Shown here piece by piece: positions 1 to 10,478 of a stretch of DNA of 64,000 nucleotides (the stretch's first letter is position 1; every line of letters begins with the position of its first letter). The stretch lies in assembly GCF_003086295.3 (NCBI RefSeq), contig NC_092048.1, positions 1,059,001 through 1,123,000 of the forward strand, written 5' to 3'. The notes under the pieces were generated by a model. The model ran no database searches. It had not been told where the DNA came from and saw only the letters and a program-made list of their open reading frames with translations. Source of the DNA: Arachis hypogaea (lineage: Eukaryota; Streptophyta; Magnoliopsida; Fabales; Fabaceae). The translations under genes and the position numbers were made by a program.

Positions 1-275
1 AAGGTGGGGTGACCATAGAGGCTATGGTCACGGTTTTAGATAAGGCTATACCGTGACCATAGATTAACCTATGGTCACGGTAAAAAAACGTGGCCTAAAG
101 TGTCAGATTTTGAAAATTGAAACCGTGACCATAGACCTATGGCCACGAGAGAATAGGCCACGGTAAAAAACCGTGACCATAGGTCCAAAACCGTGACCAT
201 AGATCTATGGTCACCCTTTTTACTATCTATGGTCACGGTTTTTTACCGTGACCATAGGCTTTTTTTTTTGTAGTG
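1..275. mobile_element. CACTA (En/Spm) transposon end with subterminal repeat array
   Basis: About eleven direct and inverted copies of a 12-13 bp motif, CCGTGACCATAG, lie within 260 bp, several as back-to-back palindromes. The block ends in a T-run followed by GTAGTG (270-275), which on the other strand reads CACTACAAAAAAA, the classical terminus of plant CACTA elements. In that superfamily, dense subterminal motif arrays are the binding sites of the element's own TNPA-like protein. Only one end is in the window, so the element body lies to the left. The element appears to be inserted in the MITE that follows, whose left terminus is missing. Confidence 0.8.
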
Positions 276-778
276 TCCCCAACGTTTGGGGTAAATCCTA
301 TTTGTGTCCCTAACGTTTAAATCGTCCTATTTGTACCCCTAACGTTTGTAAAAGTGATTCAATATTATCCTGCCGTCAATTACACATCATGAGTGCTTTA
401 GTTTGAGTTTTAAAAATCTCTAATTGAAGTTAGAATACAAATGTCTAAGATAGAATCGATGATCTACTCCGAAAAATAGCTCATCAAATGTTGAAACTAA
501 TTCCTACAACATTTACATAATTCACTTTTCTATGGATATAATTGAATCTAAACATAAATAGTGGGTATAATATTAAAATCGACCACATCCAAGTAAGACC
601 TAATTGAGAATGAATACATCCAAGTGAGAATAATTGAAAAATATAATCTGATTTGTTAGTATACTTGATAGTAGGATAACATTGAATCACTTTTATAAAC
701 ATTAAGGATACAAATAGGACGATTTAAACGTTAGGGACACAAATAAGACTTACCCCAAACGTTGAGACAAAAACAATA
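276..778. mobile_element. Long-TIR MITE, left end disrupted by the CACTA element
   Basis: The first ~105 bp (CCCCAACGTTTGGGGTAA..., with three ACGTTT-centred blocks) are repeated in inverted orientation at about 660-772. Between the arms lies about 280 bp of non-coding AT-rich DNA. Long terminal inverted repeats, small size and no coding capacity make this a MITE. The family (MULE-like or other) cannot be assigned because the left terminus was lost to the CACTA insertion and no clear TSD remains. Confidence 0.65.
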
Positions 779-2430
779 CTTTACTCCTTTTTAGGAATTA
801 GGATTTGCCTCACATCACAGATTCAGTGATTCACAATATCAGTTCATACTCTGTAGCCATACAAGAGAAACCCAATCATCCTCATCCAGAGTCTTCTTTT
901 TCTTCTCAACTTCTTCACAAAAAACATCATAACTCCCGTCATTGTTGTTGTTGAGCCCATTGCCGCCAACCCCTTCACAGCTCCCATCTTCCTTCACAGC
1001 TCATGTCGCCATCGTTGCTTATCCAGTTATTGTCACTGTTGAGCCCGTCGCCACCTTTCTCCTGTCGAGTCCATTCTCTCTCGCTGTCACTATTGAGCTC
1101 ATAGAATTTTTATTCAAATTGGACCAGTTGAAAATAGGCATGCATGAGATCATTTTTGCATGTAATTTCTGAATTTTCTTATTCAAATTTGATCTATGTG
1201 GTTGAGTATTTTAGTATGGCGATCATCGTGATTTCGTTGCGACACTATAATGTGATAAAAGTTGTGGTAATTTTCTAACTAATATATGAGACAAACCAGA
1301 TTATTAAAGTAATCAGGGAAATAACATTCAGATGTGCGCATAAAATTTATAAAATGTGATTATTTCAGGAAAATATATACGTATAGCCCAAGTGAAAGAT
1401 TGTTAGGAAATTATTATTTCTTAATATATTTATGGGCAATACATATATTAATTATAATCACAAATTAAGTAATTTCACATTAAATGACTTATATAACGGT
1501 GATTTCATTTATTGTCATAAATGTTAAATTAAATAAGTTATTATTACTTTTAATTTGGATAAATTGGATTAAAACCATAGATACTATTTTATTTGAGTTT
1601 TAGGGTTTAATGAGTGTCACACTCAAATATAAATAATGACTTTAGGATTTTGGTCTCCAACACATCAAACTCGTCTCCGTAGCTCTTTTCCCATAGTGGA
1701 GTTATAATTCTGTCCTATCAGAGATATAGAAGGTTTTGGTTGACGAAGATTAAAGAACTACAAGAGCCAAACTATCTGATCTCAATCATACTCTCGAATG
1801 AAGGAACGCTTCCACGCTCTCAGACATGGATGATCTTGAGGTTGAGAAATCCTAAAATTTTCAAATAAAATAAAATTTTTATTCAATCAAATGATAATAA
1901 ATAATTTTATTGAATTAAAATATATTAATGTGATCATTGGATGATAAAAAATGCTAGAAAAATAAATAAATAATATTTTAAGAGTATAAAAATATTAAAT
2001 TATCATTTTAATTTACTTTTTTAATCAACAACAATAAATATATTGAATTAATTAAATTTTTACAAAAATTTATATACCTAAAATTATGTGATACTTAAAT
2101 ATCTAATCAAATCAATTAACTGATATAATTAATTTATCGTAATGAATTGTATTTAATGAGTTAAAAAAAATAAATCAGAAAACACTCTAAAAAACATGCC
2201 ACGTCAGCTTTATCATTAAGTGTAAAAACTCGATTTTTATATAATAAAATAGATAGAATAGATATAATAGAATAGATTCGAAGTGGAATGAGTATAAAAG
2301 TGTACATTATTACTTTTTTAATGCATCATGAAACATTTTAGTTTCTATTTTGGTACCATAATAAATTCATAAATATTAATAAGATAAAATATGAATAAAT
2401 TAAAATATAAATATGTAAATTATATTTTGT
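779..2430. other. Intergenic, no gene recognised
   Basis: AT-rich DNA. A pyrimidine-rich patch at 840-1110 gives a short open frame (76 codons) of low-complexity Pro/Ser/Val residues with no recognisable domain. No RNA gene or complete transposon was seen. Confidence 0.4.
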
Positions 2431-2720
2431 ACGTTAGTATTTAATTTTTTTAAAATATATATCATATTATTACTTTTATTAAAATATTTTATCATTTAAT
2501 TTTATAAAAAACTTAAAATTTTTTTATATTAGACAAAAATTACTCTTTTAAATTATTCAAATTTAAAATTCAATTAACTTTAATTTTATAGTTTTAAATT
2601 TTAAATAATTTAAAAAATAAAATAAAAACAAATCTAAAAAATAAAAAAAATGTTCATCTTCTTTAGGATTTTAGTGTTTTTCGTCTCCTCTATTCTCTTT
2701 CTTCTTTTTTTTTCTGTCAA
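2430..2720. repeat. Diverged relative of the Pack-MULE terminal inverted repeat
   Basis: The order of sequence blocks follows that of the MULE arm at 6480-6760: ATTTAATTTTTTT, a TATATATCATATTATTACTTTTA block, ATTTAATTTTATAAAAA, AGACAAAAAT, CTCTTTTAAAT, AATTCAATTAA and ATTTTATAGTTT, then a pyrimidine-rich stretch (TTCATCTTCT). It is more diverged and no matching second arm was found, so it looks like a solo or truncated end of a related element. Confidence 0.5.
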
Positions 2721-4784
2721 TTCTTACCACAACCGGAATGTTTGCTGTTGAAGAGTTGAAATCTGGAAAAGATCGAAACCTCGCCAAAAGTGGTTATTTT
2801 CTAGATGTAATTTTTCGTGGAGTTTGTTACGAAGGCATTACCCTTGTAGTTGATAGCAACGTCGTTTGCGATAGTGAGGGACGTGTCTTCAGAGGAAGAA
2901 AGGAGCAATGAGAGGAATATTCGGTGGCAGGAGCAAGCGTCGTAGGCCGCGAGGGCGTTGAATGAAGGTTAATTGTTGTTGTGATTCTGGTGAAAGAAAG
3001 AAGAATAAAAAGAAGGAAAAAATGCAGATAGATCTTTTTGTATTTTTGTAGCAAAATTTTGATGTTAAAATTTATAAATCTATGTGTTATTGTTAGGAAA
3101 TTTTGATTTTTTTATTCTGATAAATTCTGTATAATTAAAAACTTTTTCTCTTCCTTCTCCATATCTTCTGTTGCTTTTTCTTCTTCTTCTTCTTCATCTT
3201 TTTTTTTTCTTTATCTTCTTTTTTTTATTTTATTTTCTTATAATTTTTCTTATTTTCGTTTCTTAAAAGGAATAAAACAAACAAAAAATTAAACAAAAAA
3301 GAATAAATAACTTAAATATCAGATAAAATAGAGAAAAAAAAAATAAAATGTAACAATAATAGTATCAATAAATAAGGAAAAAAAGGCGCACAAAAAATGG
3401 TATTGTATGAGTGAGTTTTTTTAGTTCGAACTAATTTGATTGTCAACAAAATTTAAATATGTAACAAGAGTATAGGACTGTTAATGCATTATTTAATTTG
3501 GTTAACTAGAGATAATTTTCATAAAAAAACTCCAATAACTTTATTTACAATTTTTTATTAAATTTTTTTAATAAATTTAATTTTAATACATTAATTATAT
3601 AAATAATTTTATATTGTTATTTATTAAAATTTATATGTTTAGATAATTTTGTAAATAATTAATTTAAAAATTAGTTATTCTCGCTGGCTAACAATATACA
3701 ATTGTTAATTGTTCTCTCTAAACAAGTTTTACATTAACGTACATAAAAGAAGTTTGTTTCTATTAATTTTATTTTAACTACAGCTCTGTACATAAAATGA
3801 TGGATTATCTTTTTAGATATTTAATAAGAATTGGTGTAATCTTTTAATGTTAGAAGCTATGGTATTTTATAAAATTTTGGAACCAGTAGAATTTATCCAA
3901 GACAGATTGTTAAATCAGATTTTTTTTAAATTTATAAAGATAATACATAAATTATGTATTGTATTATTTTAATATTAAATTATAATATACAAATTACGTA
4001 TTATATTATTTTAATATTATATTATAATATATAAACTGCATATTGTACAAATTACATATTATCAGTGCAATATATTTTTTGTGTATTGTGTTTACATAGA
4101 ACAATATTTACAGAATATTGTAAAATTTTATTTTTTATAATATTAACGTAAAATTTTATTTACTCTTTAATATTAAAATAAAAAATCCAAAATGATGACA
4201 AGGCATTACAAATATTTCAATGAAATAATATGAGATATTTTATCTATCTAGATTCTAGGCTACTCATTGATTGACAAGTCGTACATTGCAAAAAAATTAA
4301 AGATAATTTTCATCAACAAAGACACCAATCAGATTCGACTGAACGTCACCGAACAAGAAGAAACACTCCAATGAAGAAAGCAAAATATCAGACACAAGTC
4401 CCATTCATCTTGCACTTAAGCATGGGGTTTTACTTTGGTGATGTTTTTGGTGGCATGAAAAATGATGACTAAGAGTGAATAGAAGTTGACATAGTGTTAA
4501 ATACTTGGCATTTGATAAAAAGATATGAAGGAAGGATACCGTAATTTACATAATGTTACTGTGAGAATATAAATTGAATTACACCAAAATGTTAGACCTG
4601 TACAGGCCTTGGATTTGGACAAAAAAAATGAATAAGCCAACATCAACAGGCCGAAAAAATTTGTAGAATCCATAAATTTTGATAGTAAGTTGTTTTTTTT
4701 TACTCCAAATACTAAAATAAGTAATATTAGTCCGTAAAAAGAGAAAGCAAGCTTATAATTCATGAGTCGAAAAAAGAAAAGAAA
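2721..4784. other. Intergenic, AT-rich, no gene recognised
   Basis: Contains a (CTT)n/T-rich stretch at about 3165-3245 and long A/T runs. A 137-codon open frame on the minus strand (4497-4910) overlaps the palindromic element that follows. It is dominated by Phe, Leu, Ile and Lys, as random AT-rich DNA would be, and is not called a gene. Confidence 0.4.
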
Positions 4785-5640
4785 ATTAAAGAATAAAATT
4801 ATTCGAGTAAACTGTAAAAACAAATTTGTTAAATAGATGTTTGAGATGAATTTTTTTTTTAAATGAAGTGGTTTATATTGAGATATAAATTTAGAATAAC
4901 TTTTTATCAATTATATATTAATATTGGGGTTTAGATTTTAGGTTTTACTTGTATAATTTGTTTATTCTAAAAATTATAAAAAAAATAACAAACAAAATTA
5001 TACTTTACAATTTTTAAAATAAACAAAAAATAAGACAATAAATAATTATACGTTGCAATTTTAATTCTTAAATTAAAAAATTCGGATATCATTCTGATTA
5101 TATCTACAGTATAATAATTTTATTTCTCCAACTTATCAAGGGGTTACAAACTAACGCAAATTATTTAAATTAAATTCATGTCATTTGATAATAAAAAATG
5201 TTAGGCAAAAAAAATCATTTTTTAGAAAAAAAGTTGTTTTAAGCAAATAAATCTAAAATAATTTTATTGTGAATTCATATTATATTATTTAATTTTTAAC
5301 AATTCAATTTTAGTACATTAGGAAAAAAAACTTTCAATTGACACTATTGAAAAAATAAATTTAATCAAAATTGGAACTAAATCCAAATAATTGAGGTCTG
5401 CTAAACTCAAATTAAATTTTAAATTATAAACTCAAATTTTTTATATGATAATAAAAAAAATCATACAAGTAAAACCTAAAATCTAAACCCCAATATTAAT
5501 ATATAATTAATAAAAAGTTATTCAAAGTTTATGTCTCAGTATAAACTACATTTTAAAAAAATTTATCTCAAACATCTATTTAACATTTTTTTATTTTTAC
5601 TATTTATTCGAATAAATTTGTTTTAGTTTTTTTTTCACTC
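4785..5640. mobile_element. Palindromic long-TIR element
   Basis: The stretch 4785-4962 is repeated in inverted orientation at about 5460-5640. Shared blocks include TTAAATAGATGTTTGAGAT, TATATTAATATTGGGGTTTAG and ATTTTAGGTTTTACTTGTAT. About 500 bp of AT-rich non-coding DNA lies between the arms. It resembles a foldback or non-autonomous MULE-like element. No target-site duplication could be fixed by eye, so the ends are approximate. Confidence 0.6.
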
Positions 5641-6222
5641 AAAAATTGTAAACTTATTATCTTATTTTCACTAATTGATGTTATTTATTTAATATTTGGG
5701 ATAAAAAAAATTATCATCAATATTTATGAATTTTATGAAATTTTTAGGTCTATTAATATTGTTTTATTTATTTATTTATTTTTTACCTAAGTCCAGGTTC
5801 CATAACTGTAGCCAAAAAAGATTCTACCCGACTCGGATCTATTTATTTAGCCATGAGCTAGGATAAAAAATATTTTTGGTGTCTAAATTTCATTTATATC
5901 TTTACAGTAATACTCTAATGAATTTTCATACTTTACTCGATTTTTACGCTAATTAACTATTCTTTTATCATAATTCTCTTATCAAACGTCAAGTATCCAA
6001 TAAGTATTAATAAATCAATCTCTATCTACCCTAAGGCACTCTTTTCTATGCCGCTACAGACCTCACCTTTTACTTTTATTAAGTAAGAAGTTTATTTCAT
6101 CGATCTACATCGGGGCCAAAAGCCAATCGTATCTTTATTATTAATAAACGGCAATAATTAAATATAATTTATTAAAAAAAATAACATTTGTTGATAGAAT
6201 AACTTTTTGAGGAATGTCAAAG
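5641..6222. other. Intergenic, no gene recognised
   Basis: AT-rich sequence between the palindromic element and a small MITE. No open frame, RNA gene or repeat with a clear structure was found. Confidence 0.4.
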
Positions 6223-6367
6223 GATTAATAATTTTTGTGATTTATAGTCATTAAATAGTCATTAATAATAGTTTTAATAGTGTGAGATTGGTATAAAATT
6301 TCATCTAATAGTTCACTTTTCTTTGCTAATTACATGCTGACCAAAATTTAACAAAGTTGTTTGCCTA
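6223..6367. mobile_element. Small MITE, family A copy 1 (degraded)
   Basis: Matches, in opposite orientation, the better preserved copy at 23037-23192. Shared blocks are TTTTGTGATTTATAG, AATAGTCATTAAT, GTGTGAGATT, AAATTTCATCTAATAG, CACTTTTC and ACATGCTGACCA. The GGGGCCAGCAA terminal repeats of the second copy have decayed here. It ends about 15 bp from the TSD of the Pack-MULE. Confidence 0.6.
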
Positions 6368-6390
6368 AACTTTTCCTAACTTTTTTATAA

Positions 6391-7004
6391 GGTATTTGCT
6401 ACGGTACGATGATAAATTTATACGTATCGATACGTTTAAAATATGGACAAGTAGTAACAAGCTACGTGAAATTTATTTTCCACATCAGCATTTAATTTTT
6501 TTTTAAATATATATTATATCACCACTTTTACTAATATACCCTTTTAATTAAATAAAAATAAAATTATATTTTTTATTTAATTTTATAAAAAGTCTTAAAC
6601 ATATTTACTTTATTTAATTAGACAAAAATACCCTTTTAAATCAATCAAATTTTAGAATTCAATTAATCCTAATTTTATAGTTTCAATTAATTTAAACAAC
6701 AAAACAAAAACATATTAAAAAAAAAAAAATCAATCATTCTTCGTCTTCTCCAGTTCTCCTAATCATTCATCCCCCTCTGAAGCAAAGGAAAACATATCAA
6801 AAAAAGAAAAAATCAATATGTTCTTCATCTTCTCCTAATATCATTCGTGCCCCCTCCCCTCTGAAGCACACCAAAACGTCAAAATTCTAACAATAATTGA
6901 CTGCATTGATTTCGGTTGCTAGCCACCCACAAAATTTAAAGAACCTAAAGGAGAAGGAAGGCTAAACCATTCAACTGGGTAAACGCTGCGTCTTTCTCCT
7001 CTAT
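6391..7004 (+). repeat. Left terminal inverted repeat of the Pack-MULE
   Basis: Inverted copy of 7574-8185. The match runs from the outermost GG.ATTTGCTACG to CTTTCTCCTCTAT next to the captured gene. The two arms differ by scattered substitutions and small indels, so the insertion is not brand new. Confidence 0.9.
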
Positions 7005-7031
7005 GGAACCTATAGAAGATTCAAGCAAGGA

Positions 7032-7572
7032 CCTATTCTTATGGTGTCTCTCCTCTTTGATGACTCTGATTTTATCAATCTTAGGAATGGCCTTAAACAC
7101 ATTTTCAATAAGGTTCCTGTCATATCTCTCCAATTTGTTCCGCATCCTCTCGAATTCAAACGTTGAATCCTGAAACAATAGCACAATAACTCTAAAACCC
7201 TAAGCATACCACAATAAATAAAATTACAAGATATATAAAAAAAAATAAATCAAAGATAAATTTTGATAATAAATAGTAATAATTGACCTGAGTCATATCC
7301 TTTCTATGCACTCTTCGATATGCCTTGGTCCATTTGACCTTACGAGGGTTCCTCTTCATTTTAAAGTTCTTATGGCATTTAGACCTACAAAATCGAAAAT
7401 TTTGCGCAACAAAAACGAGGAGTTAACTTATGATTTTTCTAGTGAATTGATTGTATAAGAAATTCATAGAATTGAAACTTTGACTTGCACCTTGGCATCA
7501 TTATGAACGAACTGGATTCCATGACCAAGATATAAGGTTGAGGAACAAAATCAACACTTTTCCAACAACTTC
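7032..7572 (-). pseudogene. RLP24: Captured fragment of ribosome biogenesis factor RLP24 (three exons, two introns)
   Basis: On the minus strand three exon pieces are recognisable. Exon 1 (7491-7572) has the N-terminal zinc-ribbon start, including EKC.FCSST and GHGIQFVHNDAK. Exon 2 (7288 to about 7400) reads [20 protein letters not shown] then WTKAYRR. Exon 3 (7032-7169) reads DSTFEFERMRNKLERYDRN and ends near HHKNR. Splice boundaries survive at CAG/GTCAAT and TTTCAG/GATTC. RLP24 is an L24e-like 60S assembly factor. The copy is dead: the Trp codon after the first Cys is TGA, one base is missing at the start of exon 2, that intron's acceptor is lost, and the C-terminal third is absent. Retained introns show it was taken from genomic DNA rather than mRNA. 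The parent gene is not in this window. Confidence 0.88.
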
Positions 7573-7573
7573 T

Positions 7574-8185
7574 ATAGAGGAGAAAGACGTAGCGTTTACT
7601 CACTTGAGTGGTTTAGTCTTCCTTCTCTTTAGGTTCTTTAAATTTCGTGGGTGGCTAGCTATCGAAATCAATGCAGTCAATTATTATTAGGGTTTTGCCG
7701 TTTTGGCGTGCTTCAGAGGGGAGGGGAACACGAATGATATTAGGAGAAGATGAAGAACAGATTGATTTTTTATTTTTTTAATATGTTTTCCTTTGCTTCG
7801 ATGAATAATTAGGGGAATTAAAGAAGACAAAAAACGATTGATTTTTATTTTTTTTAATATGTTTTTGTTTTGTTGTTTAAATTAATTGAAACTATAAAAT
7901 TAGGATTAATTGAATTTTAAAATTTGATTGATTTAAAAAGGTATTTTTGTCTAATCAAATAAAGTAAGGATGTTTAAGACTTTTTATAAAATTAAATAAA
8001 AAATATAATTTTATTTTTATTTAATTAAAGGGGTATATTAATAAAAGTGGTGATATAATATATATTTAAAAAAGAAAAAAATTAAATGCTGACGTGGAAA
8101 ATAAATTTCACTAACTTGTTATTACTGATTCATATTTTAAACGTATCGGTACGTATAAATTTATCATCGTATCGTAGCAAACATC
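7574..8185 (-). repeat. Right terminal inverted repeat of the Pack-MULE
   Basis: Inverted partner of 6391-7004. Its outer end abuts the right TSD copy, and therefore the 3' end of the glucosyltransferase reading frame. Confidence 0.9.
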
Positions 8186-8188
8186 TTT

Positions 8189-9685
8189 TTATAAAAAAAC
8201 ACCCTCATTCAGAAGACATTCTTCTCCCACATCATCAAGAAAATTCCTCAGATTCTTTTCCGAAGATCCACCTTCCTTAACAGCTTCTCTACCCAAACAC
8301 TTCCATTTCTTTGCGTTCTTTCTCAGTTCATTTCCTTTCTCTCCATTCCCCATCACAATATCCAAACACCTCCCAATTTCATCAGCTTCCACCATCCCTT
8401 CCTCATTCACACGATGATCCACTCTCACCCCCGTCTTCCACACATCTTCTATTAGCTTCGCATTCGTCCTCTGCTCTACACCCTGTGGAAACGCCACCAT
8501 TGGTACCCCTGAAACCAAGCTTTCCATCACGGAATTCCAGCCAGAGTGTGTCACAAAACAACCCAACGATCGATGCGACAAAACTTCAACCTGTGAACAC
8601 CACTTCACTATCTTCCCCTTCATTTTCACCTCCTCCATGCAACTCAACTCTTCCTCTTCCGCTTCTTCTCTTCCTTCAACTTTAACCTTTTCTCTGATCA
8701 CCCACAAGAATGGACCCCCACAATCTAATAGCGCACGTGCAATTTCCTCCATCTGCTTCTTGGGCACAACACACACGCTCCCAAACGACACGTAAACCAC
8801 TGACATCTCTGCCTTTGACTCCAACCATTCAATGTAGTCGTCATCATCGGAGGAATGAAACACATCACCGCCAAATGAAGCGTCATTGAGATCTCTGCCG
8901 TCCAAATAAGCTGAAGAAATCAACGGTCCAATTGGCATCATGTTCAAATTCAACTTATCATCAACGGCCTTCAAAGCCTTTGCCTCCAATTCTTCAAAGG
9001 TGTTGAGAAGAACCATTGCTGGTTTCGTTTCCATGTCAAGGTAACGAAACTGTTCTTCAAACAACGTAAACATCACGGGGGTAAATTTGGAACTCAACGG
9101 CAATAAAAACGCCGGCATGTCACGGGGTGCTAGCACTAGCGACGGTGCCAACCCTGGTAGTTCTATGATGGCTTCGTTGTAACTCGAAGGGTCACTTGTT
9201 TTGCCGTCGATGTAACCGCCGTACCCGTGAAAGTAATGGTAGAAGATGTCGAACACTGTGGCCGGTTGAATCCAGAGAAGCGCCGTGGGCAGGTGGAACC
9301 CACGCGCCACCTCTGCGGCCCATGTTTGTAGGAGTGTGTAGACTACGCATGTGAAAGGATGACCTTGTTGGGCGTTTGAGAGAATGAGATCGGTTACGAA
9401 GTCGGTGCCGCGGCGCCTGAGTTCCGATAAGTAGAGGGAGTATTCGGAGCTGGCGGAGGCAGTGAAGCCAGCGTCGTGGCCGTCGGAGAAGGGAAGAATG
9501 GAGAGGCCGAGGGTGGAGGAGTTGGTGCTTGACATGCGGCGGTGCATGTAGAGGGTTGTTAAGAGAGTGACATCGCCGAAAGAGAGTAAGCGCTTTGAGA
9601 ATTGGAGAGCGGGGTTTATGTGACCCTGTATAGGGTAAGGCACCACCAGGAAATGGTGGTGGCGATGGCGGCGTACCATGTTCAT
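8189..9685 (-). CDS. UDP-glycosyltransferase, UGT75-like
   Basis: Intronless 498-residue family-1 glycosyltransferase, the usual length. The N-terminus HFLVVPYPIQGHINPALQF holds the catalytic His (about residue 22). The 44-residue plant PSPG sugar-donor box runs from W362 (WCSQVEVLSHRSLGCFVTH) through GWNSVMESLVSG to Q405. The Q.HINPALQF start and the TNAKLIEDVWKTGVRV after the box fit the UGT75 group (glucosyltransferases acting on flavonoids, carotenoid acids or hormones). The acceptor is unknown. Deviations: HSGWNS where HCGWNS is usual, and QGVEQ where Q-W-x-D/E-Q is usual, so the donor-stacking Trp is Gly. The first ATG (MNM) is used; the second, two codons later, is equally possible. 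The TAA stop lies inside the right TSD copy of the Pack-MULE, so its 3' UTR must now run into the transposon. Confidence 0.92.
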   Translation of the reverse strand: MNMVRRHRHHHFLVVPYPIQGHINPALQFSKRLLSFGDVTLLTTLYMHRRMSSTNSSTLGLSILPFSDGHDAGFTASASSEYSLYLSELRRRGTDFVTDLILSNAQQGHPFTCVVYTLLQTWAAEVARGFHLPTALLWIQPATVFDIFYHYFHGYGGYIDGKTSDPSSYNEAIIELPGLAPSLVLAPRDMPAFLLPLSSKFTPVMFTLFEEQFRYLDMETKPAMVLLNTFEELEAKALKAVDDKLNLNMMPIGPLISSAYLDGRDLNDASFGGDVFHSSDDDDYIEWLESKAEMSVVYVSFGSVCVVPKKQMEEIARALLDCGGPFLWVIREKVKVEGREEAEEEELSCMEEVKMKGKIVKWCSQVEVLSHRSLGCFVTHSGWNSVMESLVSGVPMVAFPQGVEQRTNAKLIEDVWKTGVRVDHRVNEEGMVEADEIGRCLDIVMGNGEKGNELRKNAKKWKCLGREAVKEGGSSEKNLRNFLDDVGEECLLNEGVFL

Positions 9686-9794
9686 GTGGTAGTGGTAGAT
9701 TTATGTGGACAAACAATAATGATTCACTTGTATTCACTCCTTGAATGGGATTAGATGCAATCATTCTTGTGAAAAAGTGGTCCAAGATGCACAA

Positions 9795-10478
9795 TCATGA
9801 TGATGGGTCGGCCACCAGGCCATGCCTAGACAAAGTCTAGTCGGGTAAATTTTTACTTTTTAAAAATATAATCTTTATATTTGATAAATTAAATTAAACA
9901 CAAGTTTTAATAACCACGATCAATGATAATTATATTTAAAAAAAATAAATTTTAAAATTTAAATAATATATAAATATATAGATATAATAATTAAATTTAA
10001 AACTATAATTAATATATAAAATTATATTAAAATTTTTAAATAATTATTTTGTTTTTAGCACAAATAATTAGAATAAAACTGTTTTATAATTTTTGCTCTT
10101 CTAAACTTTTTCAATAATGATTTATTCAAAAGTATTACATGACATATAAGTGATTTTCTTCCACAAGTCCTCTAATTTATGTTACGCTCAAACGCGTCTA
10201 CTATGTACGTATGTTTCACGCGCTTCTAATAAATTTTAACTCAATCAACGCGCAAATATATAACTTCCTTTTTTGAAAGGATTTCGTTTTTTTTTTTTTC
10301 AAATTTTTTGTCTTCTCTCTTCGATCTCTTTCGTACGTTTCTCTTTGCCTTCTCCTTCATCTTTTACGTCCGTTTCTCTCTACTTTCTCCTTCTTCATTT
10401 ACGTACTTCAGATTTTTCATTATGCGTTTATTCATTTTTTTTACATCAAGCTGTGAAATCGTTTTTGAAGATAATTGA
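9795..10478. other. Intergenic between glucosyltransferase and FAR1-type pseudogene
   Basis: Should contain the upstream region of the minus-strand glucosyltransferase; no convincing TATA box was picked out. 10140-10270 carries ACGCG-type motifs, and 10270-10460 is pyrimidine-rich, as expected of a leader for the pseudogene that follows. Confidence 0.4.

Larger units (their letters stand above)
6391..8185. mobile_element. Complete Pack-MULE carrying an RLP24 gene fragment
   Basis: A 1.8-kb element with long terminal inverted repeats: 6391-7004 on the left and 7574-8185 on the right, about 610 bp each. The outer ends read GGTATTTGCTACGGTACGAT and, on the other strand, GATGTTTGCTACGATACGAT. 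It is flanked by a perfect 9-bp TSD, TTTTTATAA (6382-6390 and 8186-8194), the hallmark of Mutator-like elements. There is no transposase, so it is non-autonomous. The unique 570 bp between the arms is almost entirely a captured, intron-containing piece of the ribosome-biogenesis gene RLP24. The right TSD copy contains the stop codon of the neighbouring glucosyltransferase. Confidence 0.93.

Noticed and set aside
1..260. CRISPR-like array of short repeats
   Set aside because: Repeats are in both orientations, spacing is irregular and there are no unique spacers of uniform size; it is a CACTA subterminal region in a plant genome.
942..1172. 76-codon open frame on the plus strand
   Set aside because: Low-complexity Pro/Ser/Val product, no domain, no gene structure around it.
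4497..4910. 137-codon open frame on the minus strand
   Set aside because: Composition is that of AT-rich random DNA, and part of it lies in the inverted-repeat arm of a non-coding element.
8311..8685. 124-codon frame antisense to the glucosyltransferase
   Set aside because: Shadow of the UGT C-terminal coding sequence; Ser/Pro/His-rich only because of codon complementarity.
9192..9794. 200-codon frame overlapping the UGT N-terminus in another frame
   Set aside because: Shadow frame; the UGT frame explains the sequence fully.
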